A stretch of 64,000 bases of DNA from Methylotuvimicrobium sp018830325. Its GTDB lineage: Bacteria > Pseudomonadota > Gammaproteobacteria > Methylococcales > Methylomonadaceae. The notes under the pieces are model-generated. The model saw only the letters and a list, made by a program, of their open reading frames with translations. It was not told the DNA's origin and searched no databases. Where the stretch lies: contig NZ_CP173171.1 in the NCBI RefSeq assembly GCF_044788715.1, forward strand, positions 53,685 to 117,684, in the 5' to 3' direction. This document shows positions 51,524-59,986 of the stretch, piece after piece. The position numbers and the translations under genes are program-made. Position 1 is the stretch's first letter. Each line of letters starts with the position of its first letter.

Positions 51524-52048
51524 ATGACTGAACTGACCCGCCGACAACGACAAATCTTCGAGTTTTTGCGCGATAACTACGAACGCTTTGCCTATCCGCC
51601 TACGCTCGACGAGCTTTGCGAATCCTTGGGCATGGCTTCGCGCGGATCGTTACACAAGCACATCAGCGCCTTGATCGACGCCGGACTGATCGAACCGTTC
51701 GCGAGCAGCAAACAAACCGGCATTCGTTTGACGGCCCAGGCGCAGCGGGATTATGCCGCGTGCGAACATGCCTTGCCCTATGTCGGCAAAATCGCCGCCG
51801 GCAAACCGATCGAAGCATTGGCCGATGTGCATTACCTGCCGGTTCCGGAGCTGCTGAAAAGCGACAAGCCGTGTTATGTCTTGCAAGTCAAAGGGGATTC
51901 GATGAAAGAGGCCGGCATTTTCGACGGGGATTGGGTGGTGATCGAGCAGCGCGATTACGCACGCAACGGAGAAATAGTCGTGGCGTTGATCGATAATCAC
52001 GAAGCGACATTGAAATATATCGAGCAATCGCCGGGCAAAGTGCTGTGA
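51524..52048 (+). CDS. lexA: LexA-family repressor (short)
   Basis: 174 residues. HTH MTELTRRQRQIFEFLRDNY, YPPTLDELCESLGMASRGSLHKHISALIDAGLIEP, cleavage-like YVGKIAAGKPIEA, VKGDSMKEAGI (Ser) and EATLKYIE (Lys). It differs from E. coli LexA in the recognition helix (SRGSLHKH), so it may bind a different operator, perhaps that between it and umuD. Plasmid-borne second LexA is likely. Confidence 0.88.
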   Translation: MTELTRRQRQIFEFLRDNYERFAYPPTLDELCESLGMASRGSLHKHISALIDAGLIEPFASSKQTGIRLTAQAQRDYAACEHALPYVGKIAAGKPIEALADVHYLPVPELLKSDKPCYVLQVKGDSMKEAGIFDGDWVVIEQRDYARNGEIVVALIDNHEATLKYIEQSPGKVL

Positions 52049-52178
52049 TACCGGCCAATTCAGCGATGACAACCCAAATTTATGCGCCCGAACAAGTTCA
52101 AATTCAGGGCATTTTGGTCGGACAAATGCGCAGTTACCGGGCGCATTAGCAACAAACCTTTAAACGTGGAGAGCCGCG

Positions 52179-52322
52179 ATGCAACGCAAAATTCACATGC
52201 AGGATCAGGTCAGAAACCGGGTGGCCGAGATTATGGGCGATTGCCGGTCGGATTGCGCGACCGCCTTGGGGATGAAGGTGTTGGTGGTATCGGCGATTAT
52301 GTTGGTTGGGGTTGTATGGTGA
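52179..52322 (+). CDS. Small membrane peptide (47 aa)
   Basis: MQRKIHMQDQVRNRVAEIMG then a hydrophobic VLVVSAIMLVGVVW end, one TM. GTGGAGAG precedes the ATG. Too short to appear in some ORF lists. No known family; a longer overlapping frame at 52082 has worse features. Confidence 0.4.
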   Translation: MQRKIHMQDQVRNRVAEIMGDCRSDCATALGMKVLVVSAIMLVGVVW

Positions 52323-52405
52323 TGGAATAAGTACGGGAATGCGGCGGTGGTTTGACCTTTTCCGGCAAGGCTGGGAGGATGGAGACGCCATGGGTTTTGG
52401 GGGGG

Positions 52406-52465
52406 GATGTTTTGAGAGATGGCCCGATGGTATTTATGTTGCCGGAGGCGGCGAATGATGATTAG
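52406..52465 (+). pseudogene. C-terminal relic of the duplicated family
   Basis: DVLRDGPMVFMLPEAANDD then stop matches NVLRDAPVVFVLSEAANDEE of the gene at 15772-16131. A third trace of this family in the window. Confidence 0.55.
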
Positions 52466-52515
52466 GCGATTTTGGCCAATTTGAGACCGTCGAGATTGAT
52501 TTCTGAGTAGCCGGT

Positions 52516-55272
52516 TTATATCCGCAATAGCTTATTCGTTCGTTTGGAATTGATTGTCCCTGTAACCCATTCTCTGACCGGCGTAAGGTTACAACGCTTA
52601 GCAAGAAGAGCGACGTCCTTAGAGTTGCTGCAGCGACTGAGGCGCTTTAGAACACCTTGCTGTGTCTCTGGTGTCCAGAAAACTTGCAGTTTCTTACGTG
52701 CCCTGGTTATGGCTGTGTAAAAGATACTGTGTGTGATGTCTTCTTCATTTGCATCGGTTATTACAATTTTAACAGTATTGTATTCCAGACCCTGTGCTTT
52801 GTGTATCGACACGGCATAAGCCACCTGAAACGGCACAGTAGTATTCAGGGAGTCGTCATCATCATCGCTGGTGTCAATTTCGTAAACTGAGAAGCGCACA
52901 ATCGAGCCCTCTATCCATTTGAGCCCATATAAACCAGCGACGTCGAACTCTGTGAGCGGTCGGTCAAGCTCCACATCGAACTGGATCTGCCCAGGTTTGT
53001 AATCGATGCCCACAATACGCCCTTTAAGATTATTATAAATCACAGGGCGGAAACGCTCGGTCTCATAAAAAAGGACAGGGTCGCCGATTTTGTACGTAGA
53101 CACACGCCAAGTAGTTGCTGCTCCGGGGTTGCTACACTGCAGGAATCGGTTGATGTTGTTGATACCATATAGGCCGTCGTAGTTCAGACACAGGATGATC
53201 TCGTCCTGACCTTCGGTTTCGAACAACGTCTTGTCGAGCAAGGTCGAATACCTATTGCGGGCCATGACTTCGGCGATGTCGTCTTCAATGTCTCGAACCT
53301 TATTCCAGAACTCCAAGAGTGAGCTATTTGTGGTTCTGTATGGCGTTGTTAGCTCGAACACCGACGTGCTCGGAATGAATGAGCGAATGATTCCGAACCA
53401 GTTGCCGAACTGGATTGACTCAATCTGGTAGACGTCCCCGACGAGTACGAGTAGTTTGAAGGAGGTCTTCTCCAGCACCTTGATCAAGTCTGCGTTACTG
53501 ACGGTGCTGCACTCATCGATAACGAGGAGGTCGTACTCTACTAGATTGGATGCTCTCCTGCCAATCTGGCTGCTGATCGTCCGGAAGTCAGAGTTCTGAG
53601 CGGTTACTTTACGCTTGAGGTTGTCGATCGCAGGGTTGGTATGCGCGAGAAAGAGTTTCTGCTTGTCGTTGAAGTAGTGTGCAATGTGTTCTACCATCGT
53701 TGATTTGCCAGTGCCAGCTGCCCCGTAAATCAGGGCAATGCGTGATTGGCTGAACAACTGCTTGAGCGAATCCTCCTTCGCCGGGTCGTCAATGCAACGA
53801 CGAGTTTCATTGAGCCAGCGCTCGACAGCTTGGGTGTACCCGGCGATCCCGGAAGATGCATAGTCCTGAAGCTTCTTAACAATGGAGACAGTGTCATTCT
53901 CATACCCGCAGATGAATACGTGTCCTTTGTTGTGTACGAGCCGACGCTCCGTATGCTTGCGGTAGAGCTTTCTATTGTAAGTGGAGATCAAGCCGTTGAT
54001 ATCTCCGAATTCCTCGAGGTCGACCACGGGCGTGTAGAGGATCCCGTGATGCTCCACGTTGTTCTTTACGCGTCGAGCCAGAAGTTCGTGGTTACGCCCG
54101 GTCGTATCGAGGCTCTCGACAAGGTCCCAGTACCGGGGATTATGCCCTGGTAAAGATGTACAGAACGGCATGGTATCGAAAGGGATGCAGGCGTATTGAA
54201 GCTTCATCCCGGAGAGATAATTACAGCCTTGCCTATCATACTGTGCCTTGAGTATCTGATTTTGCATCCGCAGCAAAAGATATCGGAGGATACTGTGCCC
54301 TGGGGCGGCTAACCTAACAATGCGGCGCGCTTCATCCAGTATGGGGAATATCAGCGGCTTGGCTACATCAGCCGTCCCTGCCGCCCTCACCATCGTGTAC
54401 TTGTCGTCGGGCATATCAACCAGTTCGAGCAGACTGCCCGAGTCCGCCGTCAGCCTGCTCATCAGGTAACGATACTCCTTCGAGTTGGTCTGTATTTCTA
54501 CGGTGATGCCCAAGAGAAGCGCAAAGTTTTTGAGTTCGCATGGACGGATCGACACCTCCCACTCACGGATGATGGTGATCGGCATTCTTTGGTCGAGTAC
54601 TTCGATCGAGTCTCTCCGGAGCGTCAACATGGCCGCGTACTTGTCAGTCATATCAATATCGGTGAAGGCGATGATGCGGTCGAACTTGCTTACCTTGTTG
54701 GCAGCTCGGTAGAAGGTGACTTCGTAGTAGATGCGCCCGCCGACGAAGAATGGCCGCGATTTGTGAATGTAGTACCTATCGCGCGAACTGCTGTCCGGTC
54801 GATATGAACTGGCCGCCACAATTCTTGCTGCTATCTTCTCGTGGTACTCCCGCAGGGACGGGTCTAGGTCGACCGGGAAGTCCTCTAGGTTTACCAACAC
54901 CGAGACCCCACAGCTGTCTCGAAGCAAGCTGCGGATGCGGTGGAGGTACTCGTAGTACTTGAGCATTAAACGCTCGGAAGCATCCCCGTCCAAGGTATAG
55001 TGGGATGCACTTATCTGAATCAGTTTGTGGAACTTGCCGAGGAAGTTGAAACTTGCCTTGCTCTTGACGAAGGCGAGTCCAGGTTCTACTGCGGTGTAGT
55101 TGAATTCGGCATTAGGTGATCCTGTGTGGAGACGGACCGCAACTCCCTCGACCAAATTACGGAGCTGTGAAAGGATGTTCTGCGAGAGCAATGCCCGTTG
55201 GTCAGCGAGCGATTCGATATTACGACAGATGGCCTCGTTAGCGCTCAGGATTTGCCTGCTGACCGTAGTCAT
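52516..55272 (-). CDS. SF1-type helicase with large N-terminal domain
   Basis: 918 residues. Unknown N-terminus (about 500 residues). Helicase core: ALIYGAAGTGKSTMVEHI (Walker A), DLLVIDECSTVSN (Walker B), LVGDVYQIESI (motif III), AYAVSIHKAQGLEYNTVKIV (motif V) and FYTAITRARKKLQV (motif VI), UvrD/RecD-like. Such stand-alone SF1 helicases occur in bacterial defence loci. The N-terminus has no family I recognise; it may contain a nuclease or sensor. Convergent with a lexA operon. Confidence 0.8.
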   Translation of the reverse strand: MTTVSRQILSANEAICRNIESLADQRALLSQNILSQLRNLVEGVAVRLHTGSPNAEFNYTAVEPGLAFVKSKASFNFLGKFHKLIQISASHYTLDGDASERLMLKYYEYLHRIRSLLRDSCGVSVLVNLEDFPVDLDPSLREYHEKIAARIVAASSYRPDSSSRDRYYIHKSRPFFVGGRIYYEVTFYRAANKVSKFDRIIAFTDIDMTDKYAAMLTLRRDSIEVLDQRMPITIIREWEVSIRPCELKNFALLLGITVEIQTNSKEYRYLMSRLTADSGSLLELVDMPDDKYTMVRAAGTADVAKPLIFPILDEARRIVRLAAPGHSILRYLLLRMQNQILKAQYDRQGCNYLSGMKLQYACIPFDTMPFCTSLPGHNPRYWDLVESLDTTGRNHELLARRVKNNVEHHGILYTPVVDLEEFGDINGLISTYNRKLYRKHTERRLVHNKGHVFICGYENDTVSIVKKLQDYASSGIAGYTQAVERWLNETRRCIDDPAKEDSLKQLFSQSRIALIYGAAGTGKSTMVEHIAHYFNDKQKLFLAHTNPAIDNLKRKVTAQNSDFRTISSQIGRRASNLVEYDLLVIDECSTVSNADLIKVLEKTSFKLLVLVGDVYQIESIQFGNWFGIIRSFIPSTSVFELTTPYRTTNSSLLEFWNKVRDIEDDIAEVMARNRYSTLLDKTLFETEGQDEIILCLNYDGLYGINNINRFLQCSNPGAATTWRVSTYKIGDPVLFYETERFRPVIYNNLKGRIVGIDYKPGQIQFDVELDRPLTEFDVAGLYGLKWIEGSIVRFSVYEIDTSDDDDDSLNTTVPFQVAYAVSIHKAQGLEYNTVKIVITDANEEDITHSIFYTAITRARKKLQVFWTPETQQGVLKRLSRCSNSKDVALLAKRCNLTPVREWVTGTINSKRTNKLLRI

Positions 55273-55356
55273 TAACTGTCACATTCCGCTTTTATAAATA
55301 AAGCCATAGTTATCCATCTGGTATCCATTTTCACGTAGGTCCGCTCGACTTCAGAG

Positions 55357-55476
55357 TTAAGCCAAAGTGACATGAGGCTGGGTGAGGAATACACCGCACA
55401 TACCTAGCGAAGTAAGAACGGACAACCCAACAACCCACTTTGCCTTCAGATTGAGTTTGAAAGTTGAATATTTCAT
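55357..55476 (-). CDS. Small membrane peptide (39 aa)
   Basis: MKYSTFKLNLKAKWVVGLSV then LTSLGMCGVFLTQPHVTLA, one TM. AAGGAGAAGCGT gives an ideal ribosome site. A longer frame up to 55548 is unlikely. May be a toxin-like or regulatory peptide; unknown. Confidence 0.5.
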   Translation of the reverse strand: MKYSTFKLNLKAKWVVGLSVLTSLGMCGVFLTQPHVTLA

Positions 55477-55753
55477 ACGCTTCTCCTTGGTTTCTGTTTG
55501 CGTTGACTTGACGATAATTTTCTTACTGTCGATGAGAGTTGAACTCACCGAACGGCTGCTTTTTTCTACTTGGCTTGAATGTTGATAGACAAGGTCGATT
55601 AAGCTTCCGTCCCACCCACTCTCATGTCACCTCGGTTCTCTTTCTTTGGCCTAACTAATAATTAAAAAGTTTCTGTATATCAAGTGACAGGTGGTAATAA
55701 TAGCCGTTAATTATCGAATCGCCATAAAATCAGTTTGAGTGATAGTCCGCAAT

Positions 55754-55852
55754 GGGCCGTTGCGTACCCTCGTCCCGTAAAGTAAACATAGAAGCATCGT
55801 CACATGAGTTTACCTGTTGGTATCCATTTTCCCACGAATCCTTACGGTCAAC
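55754..55852 (+). repeat. R1 repeat (about 99 bp, Tn3-like ends)
   Basis: Starts GGGCCGTTGCGTACCCTCG, ends CACGAATCCTTACGGTCA. Its right end resembles the 39-bp end of the large transposon (GACCGTAAGGATTC in reverse). Related copies are R2 and R3. Directly after it lies the tnpR stop. Confidence 0.7.
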
Positions 55853-55856
55853 CTAT

Positions 55857-56414
55857 TTAGCCCTTTCTATTATCCGCCAAAATCCGATAAACGCTCGCCT
55901 CTCCAATATTAAGCTGTCTTGCAATCTGCGTTTTTGTTACGCCATTGGCCGCGAGTTCAACGACTTCCTGGCGCAGTCCGGTGGCCAAAGGCTTTCGGCC
56001 TTTATACTTGCCTGCGGCTTTTGCCTTGGCGACGCCTTCCCGCTGCCTCTCCAACATGATTTCCCGCTCGAATTGAGCGACGCCACCCAAGACGGTCAGC
56101 ATCAGCTTGCCGGTGGGCGTTTGCGTATCCATGCCCAGGTTAAGAATGCGCAGGCCGGCCTGCTTTTGTTCCAGCGTCTGAATAATGGCCATGAGATCCG
56201 CCACCGATCGAGCTAACCGGTCGAGCTTTGTCACGACCAAGACATCGCCTTCCCGGGTAAATTCCAAGGCCGCTTCTAACTGCGCCCGGACGGAAACCGA
56301 GGAAACCTGTTCCTGGAAGATTTTTTTGCACTGAGCCGCTTCGAGTTCTCGAAGTTGCGCTTCAAGCCCGGCAATTTGTTCAGTCGTCGACGTTCTGGCG
56401 TAACCGATAATCAT
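55857..56414 (-). CDS. Serine resolvase/invertase
   Basis: 185 residues: MIIGYARTSTTEQIAGLEAQ (catalytic Ser in RTSTTEQ), VVTKLDRLARSVADLM, GKLMLTVLGGVAQFEREIMLERQREG and a C-terminal helix-turn-helix (KTQIARQLNIGEASVYRILA). Alone, without a transposase. It is likely a resolvase of a lost Tn3-like element; it may act on the dyads upstream or on R1. Confidence 0.88.
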   Translation of the reverse strand: MIIGYARTSTTEQIAGLEAQLRELEAAQCKKIFQEQVSSVSVRAQLEAALEFTREGDVLVVTKLDRLARSVADLMAIIQTLEQKQAGLRILNLGMDTQTPTGKLMLTVLGGVAQFEREIMLERQREGVAKAKAAGKYKGRKPLATGLRQEVVELAANGVTKTQIARQLNIGEASVYRILADNRKG

Positions 56415-56442
56415 ATTTCTCTCAATAGAGTTTATAGTGCTG

Positions 56443-56540
56443 TGATAGAGTGTCTATCATAATGCAAATAAAGGTCTATTGATAGGCTTTTAAGCGGGGT
56501 TGTGACTCTATCATTAGATCAAGGTCTATTGAGAGTTTTG
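56443..56540. promoter_or_regulatory. Probable res site upstream of the resolvase
   Basis: TGATAGA-GTG-TCTATCA (56443-56459), GGTCTATTGATAGG and ACTCTATCATTAGATC follow. Dyads sharing CTATCA/TGATAG spaced 30-60 bp fit resolvase subsites. Confidence 0.55.
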
Positions 56541-56738
56541 AGGTATGAGGGGGGCGCAGTATTGGAAAAATACAGCCACTTGTTCCAACTTCGAAACTAT
56601 TGGGCATTCCATTCGAAAAATCGCCACTAAGTTCGATAGGAACCCAGCCAGATTTTGAATGCCTTGGATTGGCTCGATAAGACGACGTCAATACAGTTTG
56701 AGCATATAATTTAATCTTTTATTTCATTTCGCAAAATA

Positions 56739-58226
56739 TTGGCTCAGGGTGACTCATTGCAGGCATGTAATTTTCGTACAACTGATGGCAAGGCATGTGC
56801 TCGATCAGTAAATGAAGACTCGCAATACTGTTCTCTACACTTCGGCTATGATCGCAAGATAACCGATGAGATTCTTGATAATCCACGCTTCGCTACTGAT
56901 TTCCAAGCTGTTTTAGAGACGCATGATGGTGATTGGCGTGGTTTTATATTTCCACATGGAATTAAATTACCGAAGAAAATTACCTTTAAGGTAAATGCGC
57001 GCGAGTGTCGGCTGGCTTCATTTGACCTGAAAGATGTTGTTTTTAAAGAGTCAGTCGACTTCTCGGATGCCATCTTTAAAGGTGCCTTTGCACTGAGGAG
57101 TACCATTTTTGAAGATATCGTTAAATTTGACCGCTGCCGATTTGAAAGTTCTGTTGACGTTCTTTACGTCCAATGTAAAAAGTCTGCTTCGTTTTACCGG
57201 GCTGACTTCTTGGGTCGAACGATTCTAAGGGCAAACTTTCTTGCATCAGTCAATTTCAATGAAGTAGTCTTTCACGATGCAACGATCTTTTCAGGATGGC
57301 GAACCGTAAGCCTTAGAGCCTCATCTTTAATATCAGTGAATACGGTTGGGTTTATATCTGTAGGATCGAAGCCGTCGGTTGGTCAAATGATTCGTCATCT
57401 ATTAGTGCAAACTAGGAACTCGATATCCCGATTCGCACAATGCTTTAAAAATATGACGGTAAATGCCGCCAAAAATATTCACAGGCGCCTTATGGCATTT
57501 CATCGTAGATTTGCTAAAGCCGACCCCGATACTCAAATCTATAGGGTATTTGAGGGTGTAGGGGAACTCAAGGGGGTTGTTTTCATGAAGCCAGATCAAA
57601 CCTTGTTTTCTGAGGTCAATTTGTCCAAAGTATATTTTAGTGGAACGAATCTTCGAGGCGTCAGATTTCTCGGCGTTAAATGGTGGCAACCAAACTTCAA
57701 GCGAAATGGACTCTATGACGAAGTTTCCATACAGTTATCGACAGATGGTCCATATCGGCATTTGTCCCTACCGATTCTCGAGGAGACATGCAGAAATGCA
57801 AGAGTCGCTCTTGAGGAGAACAGGAACTTTAATGCCGCATCGGATTTTTACGTTGCAGAAATGGAAGCTGCTCAAGCTCAACTTCCTGGCTTTATGCGCC
57901 ATTTCTTCAGTGTGAATGCGCTGTACAAAAGTGTTAGTAACTATGGTACAAGTGTGGCCACAGCAATTAGAATGCTTGTTTGGCTCTATTTATTGCATTT
58001 TTCCGCTTCGTTCTACCTTGAATTACAATCGGGTACTTTACCTCAGATGCAACAATTTTCAGAACAAGCGATTCGATCAATAAAAGTCTTGCTATTGACA
58101 CCAGACCCGAAGTTCGCAAACGTTTCCACTACACAATCTTGGTTTGATATTGTCCTTCGCTTACTAGGACCTATCCAGTTAGCAATGGTTGCCCTCGCTT
58201 TCCGATCGCGTATAAAGCGACATTAA
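56739..58226 (+). CDS. Zinc-finger plus pentapeptide-repeat membrane protein
   Basis: 495 residues. N-terminal Cys-rich ACNFRTTDGKACARS...QYCSLHF, a possible zinc finger. Pentapeptide-like strands follow (SFDLKDVVFKESVDFSDAIFKGAFALRSTIFEDIVKFDRC, FYRADFLGRTILRANFLASVNFNEVVFHDATIF), then a second block near LFSEVNLSKVYFSGTNLRGVRF. Two TM spans sit at the C-terminus (TAIRMLVWLYLLHFSASFYL; LLGPIQLAMVALAF). Similar channel-like pentapeptide proteins exist; function unknown. TTG start. Confidence 0.75.
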   Translation: MAQGDSLQACNFRTTDGKACARSVNEDSQYCSLHFGYDRKITDEILDNPRFATDFQAVLETHDGDWRGFIFPHGIKLPKKITFKVNARECRLASFDLKDVVFKESVDFSDAIFKGAFALRSTIFEDIVKFDRCRFESSVDVLYVQCKKSASFYRADFLGRTILRANFLASVNFNEVVFHDATIFSGWRTVSLRASSLISVNTVGFISVGSKPSVGQMIRHLLVQTRNSISRFAQCFKNMTVNAAKNIHRRLMAFHRRFAKADPDTQIYRVFEGVGELKGVVFMKPDQTLFSEVNLSKVYFSGTNLRGVRFLGVKWWQPNFKRNGLYDEVSIQLSTDGPYRHLSLPILEETCRNARVALEENRNFNAASDFYVAEMEAAQAQLPGFMRHFFSVNALYKSVSNYGTSVATAIRMLVWLYLLHFSASFYLELQSGTLPQMQQFSEQAIRSIKVLLLTPDPKFANVSTTQSWFDIVLRLLGPIQLAMVALAFRSRIKRH

Positions 58227-58329
58227 TTGGCCTATTGTGAGGTCACCAACGGCTGCTTTCTGGCCATACAGTTTGCAGAATCTGAATTTAGCTGACTGTC
58301 CGGTTTGGAGAAACGTGACCGAAAATAAA

Positions 58330-58408
58330 GGGTCGTTTGCGTACCTTCGAGCCGTAAACACATGAGTCTATCCGTTATTACTCATCTTCGCACGAATCCT
58401 TACGGTCA
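58330..58408 (+). repeat. R2 repeat (79 bp)
   Basis: Starts GGGTCGTTTGCGTACCTTCG, ends CACGAATCCTTACGGTCA. Shorter middle than R1 and R3. Sits directly after the stop of 58412-58648. Confidence 0.7.
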
Positions 58409-58411
58409 GTC

Positions 58412-58648
58412 TTATTCGTTAGGCTTTTTACTACGAAAAAACGGGTTTTCTGACTCTCTTTCTTCGATATTATTAAGTACCATGCTCATGGATAGATTTA
58501 CCGTTTGTTCTTCAAACATTTCTCCGGTTAGTTCTCCTGAAATATCCATTGACTTGATGTTTACTTTAACTTTTGATTTTGTTAGCTCGCTTAATGCGGC
58601 TGAAATAGACTCTTGAACCGATCCGATAGTTACGTTTTTAATTGACAT
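58412..58648 (-). CDS. Hypothetical small protein near the RM unit
   Basis: 78 residues, MSIKNVTIGSVQESISAALSELTKSKVKVN, soluble. The longer frame reaches into the 151-bp MITE, so the ATG at 58648 is chosen. No family known. Confidence 0.5.
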   Translation of the reverse strand: MSIKNVTIGSVQESISAALSELTKSKVKVNIKSMDISGELTGEMFEEQTVNLSMSMVLNNIEERESENPFFRSKKPNE

Positions 58649-58719
58649 AAGTGTAAAAAATGAAAGAAAAGAAGAAATGGATATAATTGGTGTGCGTGCT
58701 TGGGAAACCTGAAAATTAC

Positions 58720-58870
58720 GGCTCTTCCGGATTTGCCGTGGTAATAGCGTATCGATACCGAACAAGAAAAGAAAACATTATTTAAGCAATTGATAAGAAA
58801 TGTAAATTTATCATTACGAATTTGCTTTGTCGCTAATTTGTCGAACTACCACGGGAAATCCGGAAGAGCC
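58720..58870 (+). mobile_element. 151-bp MITE with ISL3-like ends
   Basis: Ends GGCTCTTCCGGATTT(G/C)CCGTGGTA are inverted over 24 bp with one mismatch. AAAATTAC, 8 bp, is duplicated outside (58712-58719, 58871-58878). 8-bp duplication and GGCTCTTC ends fit ISL3-family elements. It interrupts the long frame upstream of 58412. Confidence 0.8.
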
Positions 58871-58911
58871 AAAATTACTCCCAGTTAATGCTTCAATGCT
58901 ATTTTCAAGCC

Positions 58912-59061
58912 TTAAAAGACAAGGAGATTAACGTTGTTGTTAGTGACATTGTTTTTGTCTGTATAAATAAAGAAACAGCGTTCCCTCTCCCTGTCGTCAT
59001 GCTTTCTTAATTCGTTATGCGCTATTTCTTCCTCGGGAACTCTTTCGAAAACAACTGCCAA
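58912..59061 (-). CDS. Possible small protein after the restriction gene
   Basis: 49 residues in an open frame beginning at TTG at 59061, AVVFERVPEEEIAHNELRKH. It follows the REase stop by about 20 bp. No ribosome site or homology seen, weak. Confidence 0.25.
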   Translation of the reverse strand: MAVVFERVPEEEIAHNELRKHDDRERERCFFIYTDKNNVTNNNVNLLVF

Positions 59062-59080
59062 TTCCGAATAAGGCTGATTA

Positions 59081-59986
59081 TTATTTTCCTAAAGCTTTAA
59101 GGATTGCAGTCTTATAGACGTTTTCTTCTGGTAGAGTAACGTTATTAAATGCTTCCTGTAACTTATACACCGTCGTCGAGTGCGAAACTGTTTGTTTTAG
59201 CGGAACAAGCTGCCCATCTATCTTCGGTTCGCTACCATTATGGCCATACACAAGGAATGTAATTGATGCAGGCTGAAGTGAATATCGGATTAGTCCGTCC
59301 TGTCCACCCAACCTATTCATAATCCTTTCATAGACAGGATGCGGGCATACAAAGAAAAGCCCTTTTTTGCACAAGCTTTCGCGCTGAAGAACCTGTCCCT
59401 TGTATATCAATTGGGGGAGTATTCGCTTTGATACATTTTCCCAATTTAACCCTGCCGTAGTTTTGACCGTGCTTCGATCATTTATCAATGCTTCATATCC
59501 GTTTCGGTAAGTTCCTGTTGTGTCTATTGTTTGGACTTCAACAGCTACGAACTCTTCCAATTCTCCAGAAACATCCAGTTTTGCAAGCACCCAATCCACA
59601 AAGTAGCCGCCTCGACCAGACTTCTGGGGTAAACGAAGCTCTCCACCCCATCGCCTGCCAAAGACAGCGACACAAACTTCATTATTTGAAGTGGTAAATT
59701 CCAACGCCTCGCGCCCGGGCACAAGTTTAAGTCCTTCGCCAAACGCCTTATCTGAAACATCCCGTAATATCCGATAATTATCAGCATACATTCGGATTGG
59801 GCAGCAAATAACAGGTTCCGATGTCATTGGCTTTAGTGAGCATACCCCAGAAGTAACTCCGTCGTTGAAACTTTTCTCGCACTCTTCGTCGATTATTGGG
59901 CATTCCTTGGTTACGGCTGCATTTTTCGCTGCATCAGATATGTCATCAGTACGGAAACCAAAGAACTCCCATATAATACCCGCCAT
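59081..59986 (-). CDS. NotI-family type II restriction endonuclease
   Basis: 301 residues. The N-terminal IWEFFGFR, ECPIIDEECEKS, GVCSL and ICCPIR pattern equals the NotI Cys-rich iron-binding region. GGELRLPQK...YFVDWVLAK...EEFVAVEVQTIDTTGTYRNGYEAL aligns with NotI GGEL...FDWTLAEV...EIQTMDFHGSYKHAV, giving the PD-(D/E)XK-type D, E and Q. The specificity is unknown; NotI itself cuts GCGGCCGC. Overlaps the methyltransferase stop by one base. Confidence 0.85.
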   Translation of the reverse strand: MAGIIWEFFGFRTDDISDAAKNAAVTKECPIIDEECEKSFNDGVTSGVCSLKPMTSEPVICCPIRMYADNYRILRDVSDKAFGEGLKLVPGREALEFTTSNNEVCVAVFGRRWGGELRLPQKSGRGGYFVDWVLAKLDVSGELEEFVAVEVQTIDTTGTYRNGYEALINDRSTVKTTAGLNWENVSKRILPQLIYKGQVLQRESLCKKGLFFVCPHPVYERIMNRLGGQDGLIRYSLQPASITFLVYGHNGSEPKIDGQLVPLKQTVSHSTTVYKLQEAFNNVTLPEENVYKTAILKALGK

